Both the position numbers and the translations under genes were made by a program. Positions 8,902 through 17,452 of a stretch of DNA of 55,151 nt are shown piece by piece. The DNA is from Bacteroidota bacterium. Its GTDB lineage: Bacteria > Bacteroidota > Bacteroidia > Flavobacteriales > Flavobacteriaceae. Positions within the stretch are counted from its first letter, which is position 1, and every line of letters starts with the position of its first letter. The stretch covers positions 1-55,151 of the forward strand of contig JAEWLN010000099.1 of the NCBI GenBank assembly GCA_023457535.1, written 5' to 3'. A model generated the notes under the pieces. That model was not told the origin of the DNA, did not search any database, and saw nothing but the letters and a program-made list of their open reading frames with translations.

Positions 8902-9447
8902 TTATTCGGCTTCGTCGATGGTACCTTTGATGCGCTGCGAATTCACGATCTTGAAATCTTTGCTGAAATCGATGCCTTCACCAAAGGAAACGCCTTTCGG
9001 GTCTGTAAATTTAAACTTTTTTTCTGTAAAAAACCACTCATTTTTCTGGTCGAAATAGAGCTGGTCGGTTTCGAGCAATTGCCCCGCCTCGGTTGATATC
9101 CTGACGTTGCGCTGCAAATCGATGATGTCCGTTCCTTTAAACGTCACGGCATAATCGGATTTGATGAATGTGCGCTTGCCTTTGGTGTCGAACATCGTCA
9201 CGTCGACGCCTTTGGGAAACTCTGTAAACGGAAATTCCACCGATGCATAATCGAGCATGAGCGGGCTGACGAGTATCGATTTGATACGGCCGGAATCGGT
9301 GTATTTGAGATTGAAATCCGTGGCCTCACCGCTGGGCGTGAATTCGGAATAGTTGATCTTCTGGACGTCGCGGAAGTTGCTTTCACACGACACCAGCGCC
9401 AGGGCAAACAACGCCGCCAATATTCCGTATCGCGTGAGGGCGCCCAT
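8902..9447 (-). CDS. lptC: LptC-like lipopolysaccharide export protein
   Basis: A 181-residue protein with a lipoprotein signal (ILAALFALALVSCESN), followed by a beta-rich region with the family pattern of LptC/OstA-fold proteins: YSEFTPSGEATDFNLKYTDSGRIKSILVSPLM, then FPKGVDVTMFDTKGKRTF and ADYAVTFKGTDIIDLQRNV. LptC joins the LptBFG transporter to the periplasmic bridge that carries lipopolysaccharide to the outer membrane. Here it would be a lipoprotein rather than the transmembrane form of Escherichia coli. Its start directly abuts the stop of the upstream outer-membrane protein gene, so the two are translationally close. Call supported by signal, length and operon position. Confidence 0.82.
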   Translation of the reverse strand: MGALTRYGILAALFALALVSCESNFRDVQKINYSEFTPSGEATDFNLKYTDSGRIKSILVSPLMLDYASVEFPFTEFPKGVDVTMFDTKGKRTFIKSDYAVTFKGTDIIDLQRNVRISTEAGQLLETDQLYFDQKNEWFFTEKKFKFTDPKGVSFGEGIDFSKDFKIVNSQRIKGTIDEAE

Positions 9448-10707
9448 TTATTCGTATCTGCGTTTGATGAACCATTGGTCGTTGAGCGACAGGCTCAAAA
9501 TCACATTAAGGTAGTTTTCCTCGACCAGATTGGCCAGGCCTGTGCCTTTGCGACCGAGTTCCGCACCCAGGTTCAAGTTTGAAAATGTCCCTCCGAGCGG
9601 GAATCCAAAACCGCCGGTAACCGCATAATCCCTGATCTTTTGGTCATTGACGACCAAGCCGGTGTTTTCATACCGGAAACCGGCGCGGTAAACGATTTTG
9701 CTGAAATAGCTCGAAAATGACGTGTAGTTCGGGATGTAATAACCGCCCACGCTGTAACGCACGCCGTTTTCAAATGTCGCGGTGGAAATATCGGCGAAAC
9801 GGTTGCCAAAATTGCTGCTTTGCTGGAAGGTCACCTCTGTACCGATGAGCCATTTGCGCTCCTGCCCGAACCCGATGCCGGCCGTGAATCTGGACGGCAG
9901 CTTGAGCGTGCGCTTGTTGTTGGCCGCCTCCAGGTTTTCTACCGCAGGCAACGCCCCCGGATCGAACGTTTCCACATACTCGATCAAACTAAAAGTACGT
10001 TCGTTGCGCAGCGTTAAAGCACTTTCGGGCATGTAGGAAAGGCTGCCGTAGAAGTCGTATTTTTGCCTGACTTTGGTTTTGTACATCGCGCCAAGGGTGA
10101 CGGAGAGCCCGGTGAAATCTGTGTTGTTCTTTTCGCGCGTGCCGAATTGCATGACCGATGGCTGTGCGAGAACGGCATCGGTTTCGATCTCGCCAAAATG
10201 ATAGCCCAGATCCGCACCTACGTTGAGTTTTGAGGTGACTTTATATCCGACGCCGACAAACGCCTTGTTTACGCCGCCGGACCCGTTGTATTTCCTGATT
10301 TCGCCACTGGCATCCTCATTCCGGACCTTATACCCCACCGATGAAAACGGCAGCAATCCAAACGAAACACCCATGTTTTTGGTTACCGGCAAACCCACCG
10401 CAAGATAATCGAATGTGGTGCGCTGCGCCTTTTCATTGCCCTGGAAGGAGTGCAACCGCGCCGAGTTGAAGCTTCCGCCAACGGTAAAAGTAGTCAGTTT
10501 AAGCGTAGAATAGGACGCCGGGTTTTGAAGATTCAGGTGAATACTGTCCCCAAAAACGGACACACTCCCCATGAGCCTGTTCTCTGCAGCCCCTTTGAAT
10601 TTTACATCCCCGATGCCAAAGAACGAATACGGTGAAGCTGTTCCCTGCTGTGCCTGTGCGGCCAATGAAAACAATACGGATAGGGACAACAAGAATCTTT
10701 TAATCAT
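9448..10707 (-). CDS. Outer-membrane beta-barrel protein of the coaX-lptC operon
   Basis: A 419-residue protein with a signal peptide (MIKRFLLSLSVLFSLAAQA) and many alternating hydrophobic and polar stretches typical of a beta barrel. The opening QGTASPYSFFGIGDVKFKG and the segment VGGSFNSARL recall FadL/OmpP1-like outer-membrane proteins, but I cannot assign it with certainty. Its first eight bases overlap the end of coaX, and lptC begins at the next base after its stop. That arrangement suggests coupled translation and a role in outer-membrane biogenesis. Function otherwise unknown. Confidence 0.82.
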   Translation of the reverse strand: MIKRFLLSLSVLFSLAAQAQQGTASPYSFFGIGDVKFKGAAENRLMGSVSVFGDSIHLNLQNPASYSTLKLTTFTVGGSFNSARLHSFQGNEKAQRTTFDYLAVGLPVTKNMGVSFGLLPFSSVGYKVRNEDASGEIRKYNGSGGVNKAFVGVGYKVTSKLNVGADLGYHFGEIETDAVLAQPSVMQFGTREKNNTDFTGLSVTLGAMYKTKVRQKYDFYGSLSYMPESALTLRNERTFSLIEYVETFDPGALPAVENLEAANNKRTLKLPSRFTAGIGFGQERKWLIGTEVTFQQSSNFGNRFADISTATFENGVRYSVGGYYIPNYTSFSSYFSKIVYRAGFRYENTGLVVNDQKIRDYAVTGGFGFPLGGTFSNLNLGAELGRKGTGLANLVEENYLNVILSLSLNDQWFIKRRYE

Positions 10708-11425
10708 TTTTGATTTGATATTGAAAGGTTTGGTTCAGGCTCTCGAGCAAAAAATTTGAATGGGCAAATATGGTATTTTTTAAGCTCCCAGCCAAAAATT
10801 CGGCATCACCGCCAGTTAAAATTATGATAAAGTTTGAATGTTGCGCGCGGTAACGGTCGATGAATCCGTCGATTTCGCCAATCACGCCGTTAACTACGCC
10901 CGAATGGATCGATTCAGCGGTGGAATTGCCAATCATATCGCGCGGCTGCGTCCGTTCGAGCAAAGGCAGTTTGGCCGTATACCGGTGCATGGCTTCATAT
11001 CGCAGCCGGATACCGGGCGAAATCGCGCCGCCCAGATATTGGTCGGAGTCATTTACAAAATCGTATGTAATGCAGGTTCCGGCATCGATCACCAGACGGT
11101 TTTGGCCAGGAAAACGCAACACGGCACCGGAAGCCAGCACCATCCTGTCGATACCCAGCGTTGTGGGCGTCGCGTAACGGTTGTCAAACGGAAACCGGTC
11201 CTGATGCGAAACAAAATGCAGTTTTTTGCCCCATAAAAATGCCTCGCGGTCCAAATCGCCCACTGATGCCACCACTATATCGGTTATCTCAGGATGGGAA
11301 CGCAAAATATTTTCAGCGTGCCATTTCATATCGGACGTGGCAAAAAACGCAAACCCGACAACAGTATCACCTTCAAATACAGCATACTTGATTCTGGTAT
11401 TCCCGACATCGATCGCAAGCAACAT
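10700..11425 (-). CDS. coaX: Type III pantothenate kinase
   Basis: A 241-residue ASKHA-fold kinase that phosphorylates pantothenate, the first step of coenzyme A synthesis. Visible motifs are LLAIDVGNTRIKYAVFEGD at the N terminus (phosphate-binding DVGNT), TLGIDRMVLASGA, LVIDAGTCITYDFV and GGAISPGIRLRYEAMH, all signatures of CoaX. The start is set at ATG 11425, immediately before the DVGNT motif. A longer frame upstream would run into the tRNA-Phe promoter and has no family similarity. A TACCTTCG box at 11445-11452 on the minus strand fits this start. It leads the envelope operon. Confidence 0.93.
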   Translation of the reverse strand: MLLAIDVGNTRIKYAVFEGDTVVGFAFFATSDMKWHAENILRSHPEITDIVVASVGDLDREAFLWGKKLHFVSHQDRFPFDNRYATPTTLGIDRMVLASGAVLRFPGQNRLVIDAGTCITYDFVNDSDQYLGGAISPGIRLRYEAMHRYTAKLPLLERTQPRDMIGNSTAESIHSGVVNGVIGEIDGFIDRYRAQHSNFIIILTGGDAEFLAGSLKNTIFAHSNFLLESLNQTFQYQIKND

Positions 11426-11444
11426 AAGCAACGGTTTTACGGCG

Positions 11445-11452
11445 CGAAGGTA
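11445..11452 (-). promoter_or_regulatory. Candidate -7 box TACCTTCG for the coaX operon
   Basis: It reads TACCTTCG on the minus strand, 19 bases before ATG 11425. It fits the TAnnTTYG pattern seen at other starts in this window. Confidence 0.45.
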
Positions 11453-11477
11453 CGAAACGATTTTTTTTGATTTTTGT

Positions 11478-11508
11478 TTTGGATAAATTAAAAATCGTTC
11501 TATATTTG
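11478..11508 (+). promoter_or_regulatory. Promoter of tRNA-Phe, TTTG-N19-TATATTTG
   Basis: TTTG at 11478-11481 and TATATTTG at 11501-11508 are 19 bases apart, the full Bacteroidota housekeeping promoter pattern. The mature tRNA begins 43 bases after the -7 box. Confidence 0.75.
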
Positions 11509-11551
11509 CACCCGCTACACCAGAGGCCACAAGCCGAAACGCGCAGCAAAC

Positions 11552-11624
11552 GGTACCTTAGCTCAGATGGTAGAGCAATGGACTGAAAATCCATGTGTCC
11601 CTGGTTCGATCCCTGGAGGTACCA
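11552..11624 (+). tRNA. tRNA-Phe (anticodon GAA)
   Basis: The 73-base gene has a seven-base acceptor stem (GGTACCT with AGGTACC), a D arm with GCTC/GAGC, an anticodon loop CTGAAAA giving GAA, and a T arm with TTCGATC. The 3' CCA is not encoded. The T stem has a U-U mismatch in its middle pair as I fold it. Confidence 0.95.
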
Positions 11625-11625
11625 C

Positions 11626-11656
11626 AAAACCCGAAGCATTTGTTTCGGGTTTTTTG
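11626..11656 (+). terminator. Intrinsic terminator of tRNA-Phe
   Basis: A ten-base stem (11626-11635 with 11644-11653) closes an eight-base loop and runs into a T-tract. It lies directly behind the tRNA. Confidence 0.85.
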
Positions 11657-11810
11657 TTTTATACGATTTGCCAATCCCCGCTCTAACTTCCGGCATAAGC
11701 CAAACGGCAAAACACTCCAAATTTTAATTGATATCACAACGGCTTTTTGGGCGTGCCGGCGCAATGGCGTCGTTTTTAATATCGCAAAAAACAGGCGCCG
11801 TCGGGTTTTG

Positions 11811-11880
11811 CGCTGCAATCTTCTCAAAGACCTGCAACCCGCAGGCCTTTGAAAAGGATTTCCGCTTCAACCCCTCACGC
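11811..11880. repeat. Variable-hairpin repeat, copy 1 (family 2)
   Basis: It has the family flanks CGCTGCAATCTT on the left and AAAAGGATTTCCGCTTCAAC on the right. Between them is a hairpin of 11 matches in 12 (11824-11835 with 11841-11852, loop AACCC). A second small hairpin (11876-11880 with 11885-11889) follows. It fills the gap between tRNA-Phe and the response regulator; no gene was found there. Confidence 0.75.
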
Positions 11881-11906
11881 AAAAGCGTGGAAATTGGAAC
11901 AGCAGT

Positions 11907-12305
11907 CTACAATTGGGTAACGGGCAAAGATTGCAACGCGTCCTGGATGGCCACGCGCAAATCGGGCATTGTCGAGCGTTTCTTCATCAAATAGTCCGCA
12001 CCCGAGTCCATGTATTGTTTAACGAGTTTCTTGGGATACGCACCGGAAATCATCACTACCGGAATGTGTTTCCACTCTTTGGACTGCTTGAGAACAAGTA
12101 AAATTTCTTCGCCGTTGACCAGCGGCATGTGCACATCGAGAAAAATGGCATGCGGTTTTTCAGTGGCCAGATTCAAGTCCAGCATCAGGTCCGGGGCATT
12201 GGTGTAGGTAGCCACCTGATGACCGAGCTGGGTAGCGGCATCGGTAAAAAACAACAAATCGTCGCGGTCGTCATCAAGGTAGAATAAAAGCTTGGGGTCT
12301 TTCAT
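11907..12305 (-). CDS. Single-domain response regulator (CheY-like)
   Basis: A 132-residue receiver domain with no output domain. The acidic triad DDD is at residues 11-13, the phospho-acceptor is Asp57 in IFLDVHMPLVNGEE, the switch Ser is Ser87 in VVMISGA, and the conserved Lys is in DYLMKKR (about Lys108). It should accept phosphate from a histidine kinase and act by protein contact. No kinase lies beside it, so its partner is unknown. A TAACTTTG box lies 20 bases upstream of the start. The downstream side carries repeat copy 1. Confidence 0.9.
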   Translation of the reverse strand: MKDPKLLFYLDDDRDDLLFFTDAATQLGHQVATYTNAPDLMLDLNLATEKPHAIFLDVHMPLVNGEEILLVLKQSKEWKHIPVVMISGAYPKKLVKQYMDSGADYLMKKRSTMPDLRVAIQDALQSLPVTQL

Positions 12306-12716
12306 AAAAAATGGTATTTCGGGCCAAAGTTAAGGCCTTTTAAAAAAATCGTGTTACATAACAAACGCGCTTTTTTACATTATTAGTACGCTCAAACCGC
12401 ACATCCGGATGGCATGATTTGTAGTCACCGGCGTATCGGGTTCAAAATAAAAAGCTTACCATCCTCCCCAATGGCGCAAAAAATCCACGCGAACATTTCT
12501 TAGTGGCTGCCGCGAAAAAGTACCTACGCCAAAATTTCTTCCTAAAATACCCGGTTGGCTGAAAAAAGCAAACGCGTGCCCCGGAACGTAATTCGGCTGT
12601 TTGCCTGTGGATGTCTGTCGCCAACTTTGGAAACATTGCCATTGGTTAAGCTTAATTAAATCATAATTCGCGACGACTTGGGGTTTTAATGCGTATTTTT
12701 AAGTCAATTCTTGGTT
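12306..12716. other. Intergenic stretch between response regulator and AsmA-like gene
   Basis: The 411 bases hold promoters for the two divergent genes. The minus-strand box TAACTTTG is at 12325-12332. I see no RNA gene, long repeat or convincing ORF. A 66-residue frame on the minus strand has no recognisable features. Confidence 0.5.
12325..12332 (-). promoter_or_regulatory. Candidate -7 box TAACTTTG for the response regulator
   Basis: An exact TAnnTTTG match on the minus strand, 20 bases before ATG 12305. Confidence 0.55.
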
Positions 12717-14276
12717 ATGGATTGGAAGCGGAAAACGGCTGTCGTTGTCTTGGGTTTTGTCGGGATCGTACTCCTGGCCGGCGTTGGCGTCAATGTGTGG
12801 ATACGGTATTCACTGCCTAAGATGCTGCGCGAGAAAAATCTGTCCGATTACGCGATCGAATACCAATCGCTCGATTACTCGTTGATCGACGGCTACATCA
12901 ATGCCCGCGGAATTAAGGTCGTACCCAAATCGGCGGCCAAAAATGCCACGGTAAAGTCTGGGCTGTATGCGACGGTGGACGCGGTCGAAATACGGAATTT
13001 TGAACTATTGAGCGTACTTTTTTCCGATCGCATCCGCGCGCGTTCGATCACGATCCGGCATCCGGAAGTCATCGTCTATAAACAAAACGATAACGCAGCG
13101 CACCCCAAAAACCTCAAAAATGCAGTTGTGGCGCCTTTTGACAAAGTGGTGTCGGTGTCGGATATTTATTTGTACCGCGGCGATGCCAAAGTGATCAACA
13201 CCCGTACGGAAAAAGCGCTGCTGCATGCGGCCGGCGTCAACCTGCAACTGGAGGGAATTGTCGTCGACGACCAGACGCTTGCGCGCAAAATTCCGTTTGG
13301 TTACGACCGGTACCAATTGGACTGCGACAGCGTTTATTATCGCGCCAATGCCTTTTACCACCTGACCACGCGTAGAATCGAGGCCGATAATACCCACCTG
13401 ACGATTGGTCATTTTAACCTCGCGCCCGAATATTCAAGGGTGGCGTTTGTCCGCAAACTTAAAAAAGAGAAAGATTTGTTCGTTATTTCAGCGCGGCAAA
13501 TCGACTTAAAAGCGCTCGATTGGGGTTTCCGCGACGAGGTGCTTTATGCGCATGCCGGATTGGTTCGTCTGGATAAAGTGGCCGCTGATATCTATCGTCC
13601 CAAAATGCCACCCGACGATCTGAGCAAAAAACACCTCTATAACAAACTGCTGCGCGAGCTTGATTTCGATCTCAAGGTGGACACGCTGCAGATACGGAAT
13701 TCATTGCTTGCTTATGAAGAAGAAAAAACGTTCGACAAGGGGTCTGGCAAATTGATATTTGACCGTTTTAACCTGACTGCGACCAATATCCGCAGTGCGG
13801 TCGGACGCAAAAAAATGCCGTTGCTCAACATCGTGATCGACTGCCGGTTTATGGCCGCTTCGCCCATGCATGTGGAGTGGAAACTCAATGTTTTGGACCC
13901 ATCGGACTGGTTCAACATCCGGGGGAGCTTAAAGAATGTCGAAGCCCATCGGATCAATGCATTTACCAAGCCGTACATCAATGCAACAACCCAGGGGATA
14001 CTCAACGAAGTCTATTTTAATTTTACCGGCAACGATGCGCGGTCGCACGGGGAATTTGCCATTAAATACGATAATTTTAAAGTGACTTTCTACCAAAAGA
14101 ACAACCGCGAGCGCAAAAACAAGTTCCTTACTGCCATTGGCAATTTGTTTGTGAAAAACGACACCAAAGGCCAGGTTAAGGGCACCAAAGTCGAAGTAGA
14201 ACGCATTCCGGAAAAATCGTTTTACAACTTCTTTTGGCGCAATATTGCCGAAGGTTTGCTGCGGATTTTCATTTGA
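12717..14276 (+). CDS. AsmA-like membrane-anchored protein
   Basis: A 519-residue protein with one N-terminal membrane segment (about residues 7-26, VVVLGFVGIVLLAGVGVNVW) and a long periplasmic part. The pattern is like AsmA/DUF748 proteins: YAIEYQSLDYSLIDGYINARGIKV, VDAVEIRNFELLSVLFSDRIRARSITIRHPEV, and a late segment NATTQGILNEVYFNFTGNDARSHGEFAIKYDNFKV. AsmA-like proteins are thought to act in lipid transfer between membranes. The start is ATG 12717; a TTG two codons earlier is less likely. The gene stands alone. The assignment rests on pattern, not on a strict motif. Confidence 0.65.
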   Translation: MDWKRKTAVVVLGFVGIVLLAGVGVNVWIRYSLPKMLREKNLSDYAIEYQSLDYSLIDGYINARGIKVVPKSAAKNATVKSGLYATVDAVEIRNFELLSVLFSDRIRARSITIRHPEVIVYKQNDNAAHPKNLKNAVVAPFDKVVSVSDIYLYRGDAKVINTRTEKALLHAAGVNLQLEGIVVDDQTLARKIPFGYDRYQLDCDSVYYRANAFYHLTTRRIEADNTHLTIGHFNLAPEYSRVAFVRKLKKEKDLFVISARQIDLKALDWGFRDEVLYAHAGLVRLDKVAADIYRPKMPPDDLSKKHLYNKLLRELDFDLKVDTLQIRNSLLAYEEEKTFDKGSGKLIFDRFNLTATNIRSAVGRKKMPLLNIVIDCRFMAASPMHVEWKLNVLDPSDWFNIRGSLKNVEAHRINAFTKPYINATTQGILNEVYFNFTGNDARSHGEFAIKYDNFKVTFYQKNNRERKNKFLTAIGNLFVKNDTKGQVKGTKVEVERIPEKSFYNFFWRNIAEGLLRIFI

Positions 14277-14303
14277 GCGGGGTGTTTTCCCAGAGATTTA
14301 AAC

Positions 14304-14432
14304 TTTAACAAAATGTACAGATTTTCTGTAACGAAAGTCCATTTTATTTCCGTTGGGATATACTTCCAACGCCCCCTTCCCTATCGTGAAAATACAATTT
14401 TAAATTATTACTCCATTACAGAAAATCTGTAA
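14304..14432. repeat. MITE-like element, copy A (family 1, reverse orientation)
   Basis: It carries the conserved end TTTAACAAAATGTACAG joined to the palindrome ACAGATTTTCTGT at one side, and TTACAGAAAATCTGTA at the other. The G-rich core GGGAAGGGGGC is on the minus strand. A hairpin CGTTGG/CCAACG (14351-14356 with 14366-14371) lies next to the core. It sits between two convergent genes. Confidence 0.85.
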
Positions 14433-14448
14433 ATCATCACCCACAAAA

Positions 14449-14474
14449 AAAGCCTCTCGTTACCGAAAGGCTTT
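14449..14474 (-). terminator. Terminator of the sus operon
   Basis: AAAGCCT (14449-14455) pairs with AGGCTTT (14468-14474), and on the minus strand the stem is followed by a run of T. It lies just behind the stop of the secreted amylase gene. Confidence 0.7.
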
Positions 14475-14502
14475 AAAAATAAAATTCAACTAACTCAAAA
14501 TT

Positions 14503-17397
14503 TTATTGTTTGATCAAACGCATGGTTTTTTCACGGCCATGTTCATCGGCGAGTTTTACAAGGTATACACCTGGTTTCAAATCTGAGATGTCATACTGTT
14601 GCTCGGCGGCCTGGAGCCCAAAAGCCTTGACCAACTGGCCCGTAACGGCAAAAACAGTTACTTGTGCCGCATTTGCATTGAGCGTAAAATAGGACGATGC
14701 CGGGTTGGGCACAAGGGCCACGTTGCGCAACGCATCGAACGCCGATGTTGACAGCGCAGGCAATTTGTTTCCAAAAATGCGGTACCCGTCAGCCTCGATG
14801 CTTACCGGCGTACTGGTAGAATTCACCTGAAAGCTCGAGCCATCCATGAGGTTGTACCACGTGCCGGTGTACGGAAATGTCACTGCGTCGGACGTCGCGG
14901 CATTGGTCATGTTGGTCAGTGCGATCACATAGCTCAGGTTGGCCTGTGGCGCATTGCTTGTCGAAACGTCCAATCTGACTTTCCCGGTCGTAAAATTCCA
15001 GGTATGTGTACCATTTTCAAATACATTTTCGTTGGTGCGCAGTTCGATCATTGCAGACCAATCATCGTAAATTTTGCGGCGCTCAGCGTTTCCGAGCCAG
15101 TTCTCCGTCCATTGTGGCTGCGGCTTGGTGTCGAGCTTGCAATTCGGGTTGCTGACCGATCCGTTGCTGCACGTAAAAATCGAGCTGTTATAACCCAGGT
15201 CGCCAAAGTGATAGACCATCTTTGGACCCGGAACGAGCAAATGCACAGCTCCCATGGCTGCCATCCGCTTGAGCGCTTTAGGCAAATTGCCGTTGGTTTG
15301 GCCCGATTCCGTAAGCGCTTTATACATAACGCGTTCTTCGTCATGGCTTTCGGCATACCCGATGAAACGCTCGGTCGCATCGGCCACGCCAGACAAATTC
15401 GTTGCGTTGCCTTTGAGGAAATTCGCATACGGATCGGTCATTTTGCGCCATTGCATGATGCCTTTGGAAATGCCGTCCGGTTCGCCGGTTTTGCGGTAAT
15501 TGGCCCATTCAACTTCTTCGTTGTAAGAACCTCCAACGCCCAAATGCTCAAAAATCACATAGAAATTCGGGTCGATCGCCCACTGTAAATCGGCGTAATG
15601 CTTGAGTTTTACGACACGGTCAGACTGGTAGCCGTTCGTACAATTGTCCTGCGCGCCGCCGTTGCCCGTATAAGGGCAGTTTTGCGTAAACCCTTTGGTA
15701 AGGTCCCATCTGAAACCATCGATCTTGTATTCATTCATCCAATGTTCGATCGTTCGCTTGACGTACTCATGCGTAAGGTTCTGCGGCTCGCGGAAATGGT
15801 TCAAATCTGTCCCGACATTGTACGAGTGCATGGCATTGGCATTGCAATACGGATTATCTGCCGATACGCGTGGGCCCGAGCCATTGGCCCAACCATCGCC
15901 GTCGGAATCGAGCATCCACATACGCTCGAGCGGCGAACGGCCATACACGTGGTTCAGCGCGACATCAAGGATGACCGCGATACCGTTCTGGTGGCACAAA
16001 TCGATAAATTCCTTTAGTTTGGCCGGCGGTCCGTAACGCTTGTCGAGCGCCATGTGGAACACCGTGTTATAACCCCAGCTTTCGTTGCCTTCAAATTCCA
16101 TGACAGGCATCAGCTGGATCGCATTTACGTTCAGATTCTTGAAATAATCAAAACGGTCGATCATGTTCTGATAAGTGCGGTTGGCATCAAAATCGCGCAC
16201 GAGCACTTCATAAATAACGAGATCTTTCTTGGACGGCTTCACAAAATTAGTCGTCGCAGGGCTCCAATTGTAGTTGTGGAACGCCGTCGGCCCGGTTTGG
16301 ATCACGCTGACTTCACGTTGCTGACCCGCCGGATACGCCGGTAAATTGGGATAAACGCCCAGGTTTGCGATTTCCGGATCGTCAAAAGGACTAAGCACCA
16401 ACGTCGAGAACGGGTCGGCAGTTTTGACCACCACCGGGGAATTCGGCAGCGGCGTTGTGTCGACCACCCAGTATTGGTAAGTGTAATACTGGCCCGGCGT
16501 AAGGTTCTGGATCGTCACCCAGAATTTGCCCGTTGCGGCATCTTTGCGCATGGCATGGGTAACGCCCGGATTCCAGTTGTTGAAACTTCCGGCCACATAA
16601 ATAAAGTCTTTGCCGGGCGCGTTCAGCACAAGTGTTACCTGGGTAGCATCGGCAGAATAATTTACGCCGTCCTTCACATTGGCAGGCATCGCCTCAGAAA
16701 TAATTCCGGGATTGACGATGACCGAAAAACGCTTGACTACTGTTGTAGACCCCTGCGTAATTTCGAGTTCGTAATTTACATTCGCTCCGATATTGGTGTG
16801 GTTGAACGCATACGAAGAAGTGGCCGCGTTCGAATTGATCGTCGCGCCATTTCCTTTAAGGGTGTAACTCGCGTTGCCGCCGGTGTTGGTCGCAGCGATG
16901 TTGAGATTGCCAAGGTATCCGATTGCCGTGGCGCTGTTCTCGGCCGGCGCAGTCAGTGTTACCTGAAAGGCGCCTACGTTCAGGAAAATATCCTGTGATT
17001 TCTTATCGCCCGTACCATTTTTGGCTTTCACTAAAAATCCGATCCGACCGATGCCGGTGCGGTTGAAAAACACAGAAGGTACAAACGTTTTGGTATAAGT
17101 GTCCGTTACGGCGTTATAGGTGAATCTGTTGGCTTCGTCCGACGCGGTCCACGTGCCGTTCGTAGGACAATCCATGCTGTTGGCGTAATTGGCATCGAGC
17201 GACCACGCCCACATATACAGCGCATTGCCCGTTACGCCCCAGGTGGCTTCGTTGACGCTGCTGCCGTTGACCGTAATGGTAATGGAAGTCGTTTCTTCAA
17301 ACGATGGCGGGTTGACCGAATACGTGACGGTCTGCATCTGGGCCTGGCCTATGGCCGAAAGCATCAGCAAACCAAATAAAAGTATTTTTTTCATCAT
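14503..17397 (-). CDS. Secreted GH13 alpha-amylase with T9SS sorting domain
   Basis: A 964-residue multi-domain enzyme. It has a signal peptide (residues 1-19) and beta-sandwich modules to about residue 350, including an E-set/CBM48-like unit (DFIYVAGSFNNWNPG, about 264-278). A GH13 barrel follows. Its catalytic motifs are DVALNH (478-483), GFRWD with nucleophile Asp565, the acid/base Glu617 in VIFEHLG, and ESHDEE (His685, Asp686). The last 80 residues are a type A T9SS sorting domain (NVALVPNPASSYFTLNANAA ... DISDLKPGVYLVKL). The protein should therefore be secreted or held on the cell surface and cut starch before uptake by SusCD. It is the last gene of the susCDE operon, behind a hairpin at 17412-17442. 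Confidence 0.93.
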   Translation of the reverse strand: MMKKILLFGLLMLSAIGQAQMQTVTYSVNPPSFEETTSITITVNGSSVNEATWGVTGNALYMWAWSLDANYANSMDCPTNGTWTASDEANRFTYNAVTDTYTKTFVPSVFFNRTGIGRIGFLVKAKNGTGDKKSQDIFLNVGAFQVTLTAPAENSATAIGYLGNLNIAATNTGGNASYTLKGNGATINSNAATSSYAFNHTNIGANVNYELEITQGSTTVVKRFSVIVNPGIISEAMPANVKDGVNYSADATQVTLVLNAPGKDFIYVAGSFNNWNPGVTHAMRKDAATGKFWVTIQNLTPGQYYTYQYWVVDTTPLPNSPVVVKTADPFSTLVLSPFDDPEIANLGVYPNLPAYPAGQQREVSVIQTGPTAFHNYNWSPATTNFVKPSKKDLVIYEVLVRDFDANRTYQNMIDRFDYFKNLNVNAIQLMPVMEFEGNESWGYNTVFHMALDKRYGPPAKLKEFIDLCHQNGIAVILDVALNHVYGRSPLERMWMLDSDGDGWANGSGPRVSADNPYCNANAMHSYNVGTDLNHFREPQNLTHEYVKRTIEHWMNEYKIDGFRWDLTKGFTQNCPYTGNGGAQDNCTNGYQSDRVVKLKHYADLQWAIDPNFYVIFEHLGVGGSYNEEVEWANYRKTGEPDGISKGIMQWRKMTDPYANFLKGNATNLSGVADATERFIGYAESHDEERVMYKALTESGQTNGNLPKALKRMAAMGAVHLLVPGPKMVYHFGDLGYNSSIFTCSNGSVSNPNCKLDTKPQPQWTENWLGNAERRKIYDDWSAMIELRTNENVFENGTHTWNFTTGKVRLDVSTSNAPQANLSYVIALTNMTNAATSDAVTFPYTGTWYNLMDGSSFQVNSTSTPVSIEADGYRIFGNKLPALSTSAFDALRNVALVPNPASSYFTLNANAAQVTVFAVTGQLVKAFGLQAAEQQYDISDLKPGVYLVKLADEHGREKTMRLIKQ

Positions 17398-17411
17398 AAT
17401 GGTATTGTAAA

Positions 17412-17442
17412 AATAAGGCTGCCCATAGTGAGCAGCCTTATT
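17412..17442 (-). terminator. Hairpin between susE and the amylase gene
   Basis: A perfect 11-bp stem (17412-17422 with 17432-17442) around a nine-base loop, followed on the minus strand by ATTTTTAC. It lies in the 55-bp gap between the susE stop and the amylase start. It could be a partial terminator that lowers amylase expression, or an mRNA end-protecting structure. Confidence 0.65.
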
Positions 17443-17452
17443 GTAATATTAA

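Noticed and set aside
11426..11530. A 35-residue N-terminal extension of CoaX.
   Set aside because: It crosses the tRNA-Phe promoter. CoaX proteins begin at the LLAIDVGNT motif, which fits ATG 11425.
12442..12642. A 66-residue minus-strand frame in the gap upstream of the AsmA-like gene.
   Set aside because: Short, with no signal, domain, promoter box or close neighbour.
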